DNA of 64,000 nt from contig NZ_JRPR02000001.1 in assembly GCF_000763135.2 (NCBI RefSeq), forward strand, positions 558,001 through 622,000, given 5' to 3'. This document shows positions 1 through 7,198 of the stretch, piece by piece. The position numbers and the translations under genes were made by a program. Under the pieces are notes generated by a model that saw only the letters and a list, made by a program, of their open reading frames with translations, did not search any database and was not told the DNA's origin. Within the stretch, counting starts at the first letter, position 1; the number at the start of each line of letters is the position of its first letter. Origin of the DNA: Helicobacter jaachi. Lineage in GTDB: Bacteria > Campylobacterota > Campylobacteria > Campylobacterales > Helicobacteraceae.

Positions 1-445
1 CCTCATCTTCCTCGCCATTGCGATAAGAGAGCGTCTGAATCATCTCGCCTTCCTCCACTTTCTCATCTGGCTTTGCTTGAGGCGTGGGAGTTGGGGGGAC
101 TACCTCCTCCTCTTTTTTGGCAAGCTTGCCATGCTCTTTTACAATTTCTTTGCGATGATGTTTCTTTTTAGGCTTCACAATGGGTTGAGGCTTTGGTGGC
201 TCTACCACTGGTTCGTTTGATGGGGTTTGAAATGTCGCAAGGGCGATGCTTGTGATTTCATCGCCATTTTGCTGCACATCGATATTGTGAAAATAGTCAT
301 AAAACATAAGCGCAAAGGCTAAATGCGCTATCAAACTTAGGCTAAAGCCAATGCGATTAGGCGTGAAAAAGGGCGATTTGGATTGTGAAATCATATTATA
401 TGAAGGCGCGTTATTGTTGTTTGGTTGAGATTCCAAAGTTTTCAT
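1..445 (-). CDS. tonB: TonB energy transducer (partial, C-terminus beyond window)
   Basis: The 148 visible residues carry one N-terminal membrane helix at about residues 30-50 (RIGFSLSLIAHLAFALMF), then a proline- and lysine-rich periplasmic linker (PPKPQPIVKPKKKHH), the hallmark of TonB. The globular C-terminal domain that touches receptor TonB boxes lies past the left edge. I chose the ATG at 445 because a strong AGGAG lies just upstream; it overlaps the end of exbD by 35 bases. An in-frame ATG at 394 is less likely. TonB couples the inner-membrane proton gradient, through ExbB-ExbD, to outer-membrane receptors, three of which lie nearby. The family call is secure even though the gene is cut. 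Confidence 0.88.
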   Translation of the reverse strand, partial: MKTLESQPNNNNAPSYNMISQSKSPFFTPNRIGFSLSLIAHLAFALMFYDYFHNIDVQQNGDEITSIALATFQTPSNEPVVEPPKPQPIVKPKKKHHRKEIVKEHGKLAKKEEEVVPPTPTPQAKPDEKVEEGEMIQTLSYRNGEEDE

Positions 446-791
446 GTCCTTTCTCCTTCAAAATATCCACTATTTGAATAAAAGTTTCAAACTTAGATTC
501 TTTATCGCTTTTAAGCTGGATAAGCGTTTTATTATCAATTTTAGCAATTTCAGCCTTGAGGGATTGCGTATCCACAGGCTTATCATCAAAATAAATGATA
601 TTTTGCTCATCAATAGTGATAGTCACTGGCTTTTCATCTTTGTTAATCTCATTTTGACTTGCATAGGGTAGCTCTACTTTAATTTGCCCCTGTGCGATGA
701 AAGTAGAGACGCTTAGCACAATGGCGAGCAAAACAAGCATCACATCAATAAAAGGAACGATATTTAAGCCATCTTTTTTAGGGATTCTCAT
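411..791 (-). CDS. exbD: ExbD, TonB-complex proton-channel subunit
   Basis: The 126-residue product has the ExbD layout: a short cytoplasmic start (MRIPKKDGLN), one membrane helix at about 11-32 carrying the key aspartate in the motif IVPFIDVMLVLLAI, and a periplasmic domain with alternating strands. In the family that aspartate is needed for proton-driven force transfer. The gene lies 15 bases after exbB and overlaps tonB, so the three are almost certainly one transcript. Length is normal for the family. The alternative, TolR, is less likely because tonB follows directly. Confidence 0.93.
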   Translation of the reverse strand: MRIPKKDGLNIVPFIDVMLVLLAIVLSVSTFIAQGQIKVELPYASQNEINKDEKPVTITIDEQNIIYFDDKPVDTQSLKAEIAKIDNKTLIQLKSDKESKFETFIQIVDILKEKGHENFGISTKQQ

Positions 792-806
792 AGTATTGCC
801 CTCAAA

Positions 807-1241
807 CTACTCGCTAGCATGCTTATGTGCGAGCTTATAGCGGTTAAGCACAATGTCCATTTTGCGTATAAAGCAGTTATAGACAATAAGCGTAGGGATT
901 GCCACCACTAAGCCAAGCGCGGTAGCCTTAAGCGCGGTAGATAGCCCAACCATAATGCTTTGCGCGTCCATTCCCCCACTCATACCCATATCATAAAAAG
1001 TAATCATAATGCCCACCACCGTGCCTAAAAGCCCCACATAAGGAGCGTTAGAATAAATAATATAAAGCCCGGTGAGATTTTTGCTTAGCGCCTCTTCTAA
1101 TGCCTCTTCATTTTTATAATCCTCTATATTCACGCGCGCATAAAAAATAATTCTCTCGCAACTAAACCATAGCGCCAAAAAGCTCATCAAGCCCAAAATA
1201 GCAAAAATAATATGGTCGATATAATCTTTAATAAACTCCAT
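807..1241 (-). CDS. exbB: ExbB, TonB-complex proton-channel subunit
   Basis: The 144-residue protein has three hydrophobic segments (about 10-30, 64-90 and 105-130). The conserved core [18 protein letters not shown] and the third helix [17 protein letters not shown] match the MotA/TolQ/ExbB channel family. It is the short epsilonproteobacterial form. It assembles with ExbD around TonB in the inner membrane. It is the first gene of exbB-exbD-tonB and diverges from nikR across a 176-base spacer. A GGAG lies 7 bases before the ATG. In H. pylori this operon is nickel-controlled through NikR; the same may hold here but is inference. Confidence 0.93.
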   Translation of the reverse strand: MEFIKDYIDHIIFAILGLMSFLALWFSCERIIFYARVNIEDYKNEEALEEALSKNLTGLYIIYSNAPYVGLLGTVVGIMITFYDMGMSGGMDAQSIMVGLSTALKATALGLVVAIPTLIVYNCFIRKMDIVLNRYKLAHKHASE

Positions 1242-1417
1242 AACAATGCTCCATTCTTTATTTCTTTGAAGTCTGGCATATTATAAAAATCATTCTTAAG
1301 ACAACTTTATACTTGGCTTAAATTCACTTAAAATTCACATTTTCCACGCAAGCGTAAGTTTTCACATTAAGCTTTTTTGCGCTACAATCGCGCGAATTTT
1401 AGGTTTAAAGGACTAGT
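1242..1417. promoter_or_regulatory. Divergent exbB / nikR promoter region
   Basis: For exbB (minus strand) a perfect TATAAT lies at 1285-1280, about 39 bases before the start codon and preceded by T-rich sequence. For nikR (plus strand) TACAAT at 1383-1388 sits 30 bases before the ATG. The A/T-rich stretch around 1278-1300 resembles a NikR half-site (TATTAT), but the partner half-site is poor, so no operator is claimed. A direct near-repeat, TTAAATTCAC then TTAAAATTCAC, lies at about 1318-1338. Confidence 0.5.
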
Positions 1418-1849
1418 ATGAAACCCAATATTATCCGCTTTAGCGTATCTCTACCACAGAATCTACTCCAAACGCTTGATAAAAGGCTAACCCACAGGGG
1501 GTATTCCTCACGCTCCGAGCTTGTGCGCGATATGATACGCGAAAAACTTAATGAAGAAGTGTGGAGCGAGAGGAACACAAAGGCGCAGGGCGTGGCAGTG
1601 CTAACGATTGTGTATGACCACCACCAGCGCGAACTTAATAGGCGTATGATTGACATTCAGCACACAGCAATTGATGAGAATAAAATCGAGATTTTATGCA
1701 CCACGCATGTGCATTTAGACCATCACAACTGCCTTGAGACCATTATCCTGCAGGGCGAGGCTATGGCGATTGAAAATCTTAGCATTGAAATTGGCGGCTT
1801 AAAGGGAGTGAAATTCTCAAAGCTCACACGCGCAAGCTTTTTTGCGTAA
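1418..1849 (+). CDS. nikR: NikR nickel-responsive transcriptional regulator
   Basis: Residues 5-47 form the ribbon-helix-helix DNA-binding domain ([20 protein letters not shown] and [15 protein letters not shown]). The rest is the ACT-like nickel domain with [12 protein letters not shown] (His82), [12 protein letters not shown] (His97, His99, Cys105) and [10 protein letters not shown]. These match the nickel ligands of characterised NikR proteins. The loop between His82 and His97 spans 15 residues, against 11 as I recall for H. pylori, so it is about four residues longer. The neighbours exbB-exbD-tonB and a receptor/ABC importer fit nickel uptake control. The stop overlaps the nadD start (TAATG). 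Confidence 0.95.
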   Translation: MKPNIIRFSVSLPQNLLQTLDKRLTHRGYSSRSELVRDMIREKLNEEVWSERNTKAQGVAVLTIVYDHHQRELNRRMIDIQHTAIDENKIEILCTTHVHLDHHNCLETIILQGEAMAIENLSIEIGGLKGVKFSKLTRASFFA

Positions 1850-2535
1850 TGCGCCATTTTAGAGAATCTTATATAGCGCTTTATGGTGGGAGTTTTGACC
1901 CTCCGCACTACGCGCATAGGCAGATTCTAAAAACTTTGTATAAAAGCCCTCTTTTTCATCATGTGATATGTATGCCAAATTATCTTAATCCACTAAAAGA
2001 AAGTGCGTTATTTAGCCCGCTTGAGCGATTTGAGATGTGCAAAATACTTGCCGCAGATGTGCTAAATACAGATATGTCAAATGATACAAAAGTGCTAGAT
2101 TCTAAGGCAATGCCGGGCTTTGGGACATTAGAGGTGAGTGATTATGAAATTATGCAAAATAAGCCCACTTTTAGCATTCACACTATCAAAATGCTGCAGC
2201 ACACATACCCGCGCACGCCTCTTGCGATAGTTGTGGGCGAGGATAATTTCGCGCATTTGCATGTATGGCATAAGATAGATAAGCTCTGTGAAATAGCGGC
2301 GTTTGTGGTGATTGGGCGCGATATTAAATCTTGTGCAAGCATTCATACAATTAAGCCTAAAAAGCCAGCTCATAAGCCCAAAGCACGCATTTTAGAGCGC
2401 ATACATCTTAGCCAATATGGCGAGCTTTCCTCCACACAGGTGCGCGCTTTGCTGCAAAATGGGCAGTTTGAGCAGGCTTTAGAGATGATACCTGCGAGCT
2501 TGCATACTTTTATCAAAGCGCATTTTAGGCTATAA
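1849..2535 (+). CDS. nadD: Nicotinate-nucleotide adenylyltransferase
   Basis: NadD joins ATP to nicotinate mononucleotide to give deamido-NAD in NAD synthesis. The 228-residue protein opens with YGGSFDPPHYAHRQIL, carrying the HxxH nucleotidyltransferase signature, and closes with LSSTQVRALLQNG, matching the family ISST-x-R motif. A central VVGEDNFAHLHVWHKI matches the substrate-binding part. Residues 78-105 are a motif-rich stretch (VLNTDMSNDTKVLDSKAMPG), longer than usual for NadD. The start overlaps the nikR stop by one base, so translation is probably coupled. Confidence 0.93.
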   Translation: MRHFRESYIALYGGSFDPPHYAHRQILKTLYKSPLFHHVICMPNYLNPLKESALFSPLERFEMCKILAADVLNTDMSNDTKVLDSKAMPGFGTLEVSDYEIMQNKPTFSIHTIKMLQHTYPRTPLAIVVGEDNFAHLHVWHKIDKLCEIAAFVVIGRDIKSCASIHTIKPKKPAHKPKARILERIHLSQYGELSSTQVRALLQNGQFEQALEMIPASLHTFIKAHFRL

Positions 2536-2565
2536 TCACATTTATTTTGCTTGAAAGGAGTATCG

Positions 2566-2961
2566 TTGCAACAAGATAAGCATATTGATAGTAGGATTGC
2601 GCGCATCAGGGCGCTTTTAGAGGATAAAAAGGGCGAGGACATTGAAGTGTTTAATCTGCAAGAGCGAGACTACATCGTGGATAGGGTGGTCATTGTGAGC
2701 GCAATGGTGGGCAAGCACGCGTTTGCTTTGCTTGATTATTTAAAAAGTGAGCTAAAGCCAAAGGGGGAGGTGTTTTACGCCACAGAGGAGGATAATGAAG
2801 ATTGGATTATTGCAGATTTGGGGGATATTATGATACATATTTTTACGCCAAATCATCGCAAGAAATTTAATTTAGAGGAGTTTCTAAGCTCGCTCATTGC
2901 GCAAAAAAGCGCAGATTCTATGCAGCCTTATGCTAAGGTGGAAGCTAAAAAAGAGGCGTAG
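2566..2961 (+). CDS. rsfS: Ribosomal silencing factor RsfS
   Basis: RsfS (Iojap family) binds ribosomal protein L14 and blocks joining of the subunits in starved cells. The conserved core is present: IEVFNLQERDYIVDRVVIVSA, then the acidic DWIIADLGDIMIHIFTPNHRKKFNLEE. I use the TTG at 2566 because AAAGGAG at 2554-2560 is ideally placed for it; an in-frame TTG at 2551 would put that site inside the gene. This gives 131 residues, normal for the family. It is the last gene of nikR-nadD-rsfS and is followed by an inverted repeat that may end the transcript. Confidence 0.9.
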   Translation: MQQDKHIDSRIARIRALLEDKKGEDIEVFNLQERDYIVDRVVIVSAMVGKHAFALLDYLKSELKPKGEVFYATEEDNEDWIIADLGDIMIHIFTPNHRKKFNLEEFLSSLIAQKSADSMQPYAKVEAKKEA

Positions 2962-2963
2962 TT

Positions 2964-3001
2964 TATAGAATCTACAAAAGTAAAAATAAGTAGATTCTAT
3001 A
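2964..3001. terminator. Inverted repeat between convergent rsfS and ABC ATPase genes
   Basis: Perfect 12-base arms, TATAGAATCTAC at 2964-2975 and GTAGATTCTATA at 2990-3001, enclose a 14-base A-rich loop. The site lies just past the rsfS stop and before the end of the convergent ABC gene, so it could end both transcripts. The arms are two facing copies of the over-represented AGAATCTA word. There is no strong U tract. Confidence 0.5.
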
Positions 3002-3033
3002 GCGCATTAAATGCGTGCCGCGATTTTATACCC

Positions 3034-3924
3034 TCAAATCCTAAGCACATACTCTTCTTGCATATATGGGCTTTCAATGAGCAGCGGCACTTTGTATAAA
3101 TCACTTAAATGCGCAGAAGTGAGCAAATCCTGCGCCTTGCCAAAGATAGCATTGCTCGCGCAAGTTACATTAGCGCAATCTAAATTCGCATTGGGCGAAT
3201 CTGCACGCGCCAAATCCTCACACGCTAAATTTGCGCAATCCACGCGCGCTAGATTCTCTCCTATCTCTCCTATTGTCCCTTGCTCCTCGCCCATTTTATA
3301 AAGCAAAAGTGCTTTGTGTGAAAGAAAGCGCGCATGTGCAGGGAAGTGCGTATTTAAAATAATGGCGCAGCCTTGATTGTTGAGGGTTTTTAGCGTTTCT
3401 AATATAGTTTTTTGATTGTGAAAGTCCAAATTCGATTCAGGCTCATCAAGGATTAGAATCTGCGGTTTTTTCACCAGCGCGCGCGCAAAAATGACCATTT
3501 GCAATTCACCACCGCTAAGATTAAGGCAGGTTTTATGCATTAAATGCGTGAGATTAAGCTGCTCTAGCACAGATTGCGCAAGCCTTAAATGCTCGGGCTT
3601 TGGCTTAAATAACACAAAAGGATTGCAGCCAAGCGCTACCATATCCAGCACATTAGCATCAAAGACTTGCATTTTGGCTTGTGGCACATAAGAAATCATC
3701 TGCCATATTTGCTTTTGCGTGTATGTGTGGAGCGGCTTATCCCACAGCCAGCACTCTCCGCTATCCCATTTGAGAAATCCCATAAGGCATTTAAGCAGTG
3801 TGGTTTTCCCCGCGCCATTGCAGCCTAGAATGCTTAGCACTTCGCCTTGCCTAAGCGCTAGACTTATGTTTTTTAGAATCTGCTCGCCCTTGCGTGAGAA
3901 GTTTGCTCCTTGCAGCTTAAGCAT
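3034..3924 (-). CDS. ABC transporter ATPase, FecE/BtuD type
   Basis: This is the cytoplasmic ATPase of a metal-chelate or cobalamin-type importer. Visible motifs are Walker A (GCNGAGKTTLLK), the signature LSGGELQMVIFARAL, Walker B (LILDEPESNLD) and the switch histidine (LNTHFPAH). I chose the ATG at 3924, one base past the permease stop and preceded by AAAGGGG; an upstream start at 3975 would only add permease-overlapping residues. This gives 296 residues, longer than the usual roughly 255. The excess lies after the switch region at about 3148-3249 and reads as pentapeptide-like units (ANLAC, EDLAR, ADSPN, ANLDC, ANVTC). The cargo could be iron chelate, haem, cobalamin or nickel; nickel is favoured only by context. 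Confidence 0.88.
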   Translation of the reverse strand: MLKLQGANFSRKGEQILKNISLALRQGEVLSILGCNGAGKTTLLKCLMGFLKWDSGECWLWDKPLHTYTQKQIWQMISYVPQAKMQVFDANVLDMVALGCNPFVLFKPKPEHLRLAQSVLEQLNLTHLMHKTCLNLSGGELQMVIFARALVKKPQILILDEPESNLDFHNQKTILETLKTLNNQGCAIILNTHFPAHARFLSHKALLLYKMGEEQGTIGEIGENLARVDCANLACEDLARADSPNANLDCANVTCASNAIFGKAQDLLTSAHLSDLYKVPLLIESPYMQEEYVLRI

Positions 3925-3925
3925 A

Positions 3926-4915
3926 TTAGCCCCTTTTGCTTTTGCGCAGGATATAGATAAAAAATGGCGTGCCAATAAGCGAAGTAAGGATAGAAATAGG
4001 GATTTGCTCGCTTGAAAGCGTGCGGGAGAGTGTGTCGATTATCATTAAAAAGAGCGCGCCGATAAATAAGCTTAGCGGGATTAGCGTGGTGTTATTATTG
4101 CCAATAAGCAGGCGCGCGATGTGTGGCACGAGTAGCCCCACCCAGCCTATCACGCCGCACACACTCACCGCGCACGCCACAATCATCGTGCTAGCAAAAA
4201 TCACTATAAGGCGCAAAAGCGTGAGATTAACCCCAAGGCTTTTGGCTTCATCATCTTGCAGCATGAGCAGATTAAGCTTCCAGCGCAGAATAAATATAAT
4301 GCCACTGCCTAGCACAATCCCACAAAGGCTATAAAACACATGTATATCAAGGCTTATATCCAGCGAGCCTAACAGCCAGTAAGTAATCGTAGGCAGTGTA
4401 TCCTGTGGGTCGGCGACATATTTTACAATGCCAATTAGACTTTGAAAGAGCGCGCTAATAATAATTCCGCTTAAAATCATGCTTGACATTTCATAAGGAT
4501 TATTGCGATTATAGCCCACTAACAGCACGAGCATGAGTGATAGGATACCAAATACAAAGCCCGCTATGCCTATATAGCTAATATTTAAGCCTAGTAGCAA
4601 GCCTAGCACCGCGCCAAAGCTAGCCCCATTAGTAACCCCTAAAATATCAGGTGTAGCCAAAGGATTACGAAAGAGGCTTTGGAAAGCCGCTCCAGCAGCA
4701 CTTAGCCCAGCTCCTACGATGATAGCTAGGATAATGCGCGGGAGGCGAAAGGTGAAAATGATATTTCTTTGCGTTTCATCGCCATTGCCGCATATCACGG
4801 CAATCACATCGCTTAGCGGCAGGGCATAGCGCCCAAGCGTGAGGCACACGCACGCGCATACTATGATGGCGGCTATACCTAAGATATACATACTAAGCGA
4901 AGTGAGCAGGCGCAT
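3926..4915 (-). CDS. ABC transporter permease, FecCD/BtuC type
   Basis: The 329-residue product is strongly hydrophobic with about ten helices. It has the FecCD signatures LPRIILAIIVGAGLSAAGAAFQ and FRNPLATPDILGVTNGA near the start, and GVIGWVGLLVPHIARLL near residue 260. It would form the inner-membrane pore for a periplasmic-binding-protein import system. The ATG at 4915 overlaps the stop of receptor 1 (TAATG), suggesting coupled translation; a GTG at 4927 in the same frame is an alternative. The gene is followed by its ATPase with one base between stop and start. The binding protein is probably the one at 13335-14378 on the other strand. Confidence 0.9.
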   Translation of the reverse strand: MRLLTSLSMYILGIAAIIVCACVCLTLGRYALPLSDVIAVICGNGDETQRNIIFTFRLPRIILAIIVGAGLSAAGAAFQSLFRNPLATPDILGVTNGASFGAVLGLLLGLNISYIGIAGFVFGILSLMLVLLVGYNRNNPYEMSSMILSGIIISALFQSLIGIVKYVADPQDTLPTITYWLLGSLDISLDIHVFYSLCGIVLGSGIIFILRWKLNLLMLQDDEAKSLGVNLTLLRLIVIFASTMIVACAVSVCGVIGWVGLLVPHIARLLIGNNNTTLIPLSLFIGALFLMIIDTLSRTLSSEQIPISILTSLIGTPFFIYILRKSKRG

Positions 4916-7143
4916 TAATAATTCCACACATATTTAACAAATATATTTCTACCCGGCTCTACAAGGGGGTTTGTGAGCGCTCTATCTAGTGGATATTTTG
5001 GAGCATTAGCCTCTTGGCTAAGCGCATAATTAATCGCTTCTGCTGTCACAGGATTACGCCCTACCACATCAAAGACATTATTCACTCCTAGCAGAAGCTC
5101 CATATTTTCCATACTAGAGGCAAATGCGCCAAGTCTTAAGCCCATAAGAATATCTGTCATTGTATAGGCAGTAGTTTTGCGCTCTTGTGTAGTATCTATG
5201 CGCGTTTTTGCACCATAGGCTCTTTGAGTGAGGTTAAAATACACCGGTCTAAAGTTTAGTCCCAGTGTAGCCTGTCCATAGAGTGGCGCGACATAGGGAA
5301 GTGGCTTATTGGCTACTTCATTTTCTGAATAATTATACGCACCTACATAGGAGAAAGTGAGCATATTATCAAAAAAGCTATGTCGTCCCTCTAGCTCTGC
5401 GCCGGTAATATGTGCTTTGCCGACATTTTCAAAGCGCCAAGCTCCTTGACTAACAGCAGCGCTTTGATATGTGCTAAGCGCAATCATATTTGTGTAGCGC
5501 GTATAGAATCCAATGAGTGAAATAAAGTGATTATCGCTTTGGATTCTAAAGCCAAATTCTGCAGTTTGAGAGTATTCAGGTTTAATGAGTGGATTTGCAC
5601 CTGTAAGCGTTGCATTCCCGCTAGGGGTTGCCTGCATACGTTGAAAAGCAGTAGGGGCTTTAAAGTTATGGCTTATATTAATTACATTACTAATATAATC
5701 ATTTAAGAAAAATACCGAGCCTAGCGCGCCTGTGAGTGCGCCCTGATGGATGGTGCCATTTTTATCAAGTAGCTCTGTAGCCTCGCGTGAAAGGTTGGCT
5801 GCTGCTCCTGTTCCAGTAACATTTTCAGCATCAGAGCGTTTTTTAGAAATGGTGGTTAAAATATAATCCCCTCTTACAGAAGCAGAGAGATTCCATGATT
5901 GCGTGGCTTTAAAGTCATCTTTAGCAAATACAGCGATATTAGTCGTTGTAGAGGCGCGGTTGGTAGTCCTTGAGCTATTATCTGCACGGAAAATTTGTTT
6001 AATGGGGGTAGGCCAAATCGCACTTTCAAACTCTGCGCCATAGCTGAGATTATGCTTGCCTGTTAGGGTATTAAAGATAAGTCGCCCGCCCACATAGTTA
6101 TTATTATAGACTTGTTGATGCACATATGGTTTTGGCACGCCCACATAGCCGCGACGGTCAGTCCAAATATCTGTATCCCAGTGGCGATAGTAGAGATAAG
6201 TCTCCATAGAATCTGCAAAGCTAAGATTACTTTTCTTAAGCCCTGCGCGTAAATAATATTCGCTAATAGGATTTTCAGTCATAAAAATACCATAGCTGCT
6301 GCCCGGAGCTGCGGCAAGCCCACCAGCGCGGTGAGATTCTACCCTAGTCCAGCGCCCTTGTAGAAAGTATCTTGTGGCATTTTGGTTAGTGTAGCCGATG
6401 TTAAAATCCACACCATATGAGTTAAATTTAGAATTTTTTGCTTTATATGAGCCATTTTCTTTAATAGGTGTGGTGTAATCGCCTGCAGTCTTGCCTGTGA
6501 AGCCAATGAGCATATCCCAGCCATTGCCTCCGCCTAGCACTTCAGCGCGCCCGCCAAAGAGATTATTCACGCTGCCATATTCTAATGCGCGGATTCTTGC
6601 TGTGGCTTTAAAGGTCTCTCCACCGATGTTATAAGTGCTTTTACGCGAGCGGAAATTTACCACCCCTGTCATAGCATCACTTCCATAGAGTGAGCCAGCC
6701 GGTCCGCGTATGATTTCAATGGCTTCAAAGGCATAGGGGTCTAGCATATTAAACTCTAGTGTGCTGCGCCCTGTGTATTTCACACCATCGATAGTAATGA
6801 TAGAGCGTTGGTCATTGGAGTTTTGCCCGCGGAAAGTGATTTGCCCATTGATACCACCAGAGCGAGAATAGATAATTCCCGGTGCGGCTTCTAGGAGGCT
6901 TTGGACATTGCCTGCGTTAGACTTTTGCAGAATGTCTTTAGATTCTATAATACTCACTTGTTTGGGCTGTAGCTCAATTGGCGTATCGCTTAGCGTTACT
7001 TCGGCTTTTATGGTGGCTTGGTTGAGTTTGACAGAAGACATTTTATCTACTGCCCCCCCCCCAGTTGCATTCTCATTAGCTGTAAGCACGCAGGATAATG
7101 CCAGCGAGACTGCTAGCACACGACTAATGTTTATTTTACTCAT
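4915..7143 (-). CDS. TonB-dependent outer-membrane receptor 1 (phase ON)
   Basis: The 742-residue protein has a signal peptide (MSKINISRVLAVSLALSCVL), a plug domain (ESKDILQKSNAGNVQSLLEA, then IITIDGVKY, RGPAGSLYGSDAMTGVVNF) and a long beta-barrel ending in the aromatic terminus FVKYVWNY. It should bind a metal chelate or haem outside the cell and release it to the periplasm with TonB energy. A ten-G tract (7053-7062) codes TGGG just after the signal peptide and is in frame, so the gene is ON. It is last of three tandem paralogues and overlaps the permease gene. The start has AAAGGAGC upstream. The ligand is not evident; clustering with nikR suggests nickel, but iron or haem are possible. Confidence 0.9.
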   Translation of the reverse strand: MSKINISRVLAVSLALSCVLTANENATGGGAVDKMSSVKLNQATIKAEVTLSDTPIELQPKQVSIIESKDILQKSNAGNVQSLLEAAPGIIYSRSGGINGQITFRGQNSNDQRSIITIDGVKYTGRSTLEFNMLDPYAFEAIEIIRGPAGSLYGSDAMTGVVNFRSRKSTYNIGGETFKATARIRALEYGSVNNLFGGRAEVLGGGNGWDMLIGFTGKTAGDYTTPIKENGSYKAKNSKFNSYGVDFNIGYTNQNATRYFLQGRWTRVESHRAGGLAAAPGSSYGIFMTENPISEYYLRAGLKKSNLSFADSMETYLYYRHWDTDIWTDRRGYVGVPKPYVHQQVYNNNYVGGRLIFNTLTGKHNLSYGAEFESAIWPTPIKQIFRADNSSRTTNRASTTTNIAVFAKDDFKATQSWNLSASVRGDYILTTISKKRSDAENVTGTGAAANLSREATELLDKNGTIHQGALTGALGSVFFLNDYISNVINISHNFKAPTAFQRMQATPSGNATLTGANPLIKPEYSQTAEFGFRIQSDNHFISLIGFYTRYTNMIALSTYQSAAVSQGAWRFENVGKAHITGAELEGRHSFFDNMLTFSYVGAYNYSENEVANKPLPYVAPLYGQATLGLNFRPVYFNLTQRAYGAKTRIDTTQERKTTAYTMTDILMGLRLGAFASSMENMELLLGVNNVFDVVGRNPVTAEAINYALSQEANAPKYPLDRALTNPLVEPGRNIFVKYVWNY
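7053..7062 (-). repeat. Phase-variation G tract (10) in receptor 1, ON
   Basis: Ten C on the plus strand read as ten G on the coding strand, in the context GCAACT-G10-CAGTAG. They encode ATGGGAV directly after the signal peptide. The frame continues into the plug domain, so this length is ON. Gain or loss of one base would end translation early. Confidence 0.9.
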
Positions 7144-7177
7144 TTTTTGCTCCTTTAGGTAAAGTATAAATCTTCAT
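7136..7177 (-). CDS. Possible 13-residue leader peptide before receptor 1
   Basis: An ATG at 7177 preceded by AAAGGAG starts a 13-codon frame, MKIYTLPKGAKNE, whose TAA stop overlaps the start of receptor 1. The upstream site and first codons resemble the real start of receptor 2 (MKIT), so it may be a duplication remnant rather than a functional leader. If translated, it could couple ribosome entry to receptor 1. There is no direct evidence of expression. Confidence 0.3.
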   Translation of the reverse strand: MKIYTLPKGAKNE

Positions 7178-7198
7178 GGTTACTCCTTTAAGATTAAT

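Noticed and set aside
1278-1300. Possible NikR operator before exbB
   Set aside because: Only one half resembles the TATTAT-type half-site; the partner at the expected spacing is poor, so it was left as a promoter note.
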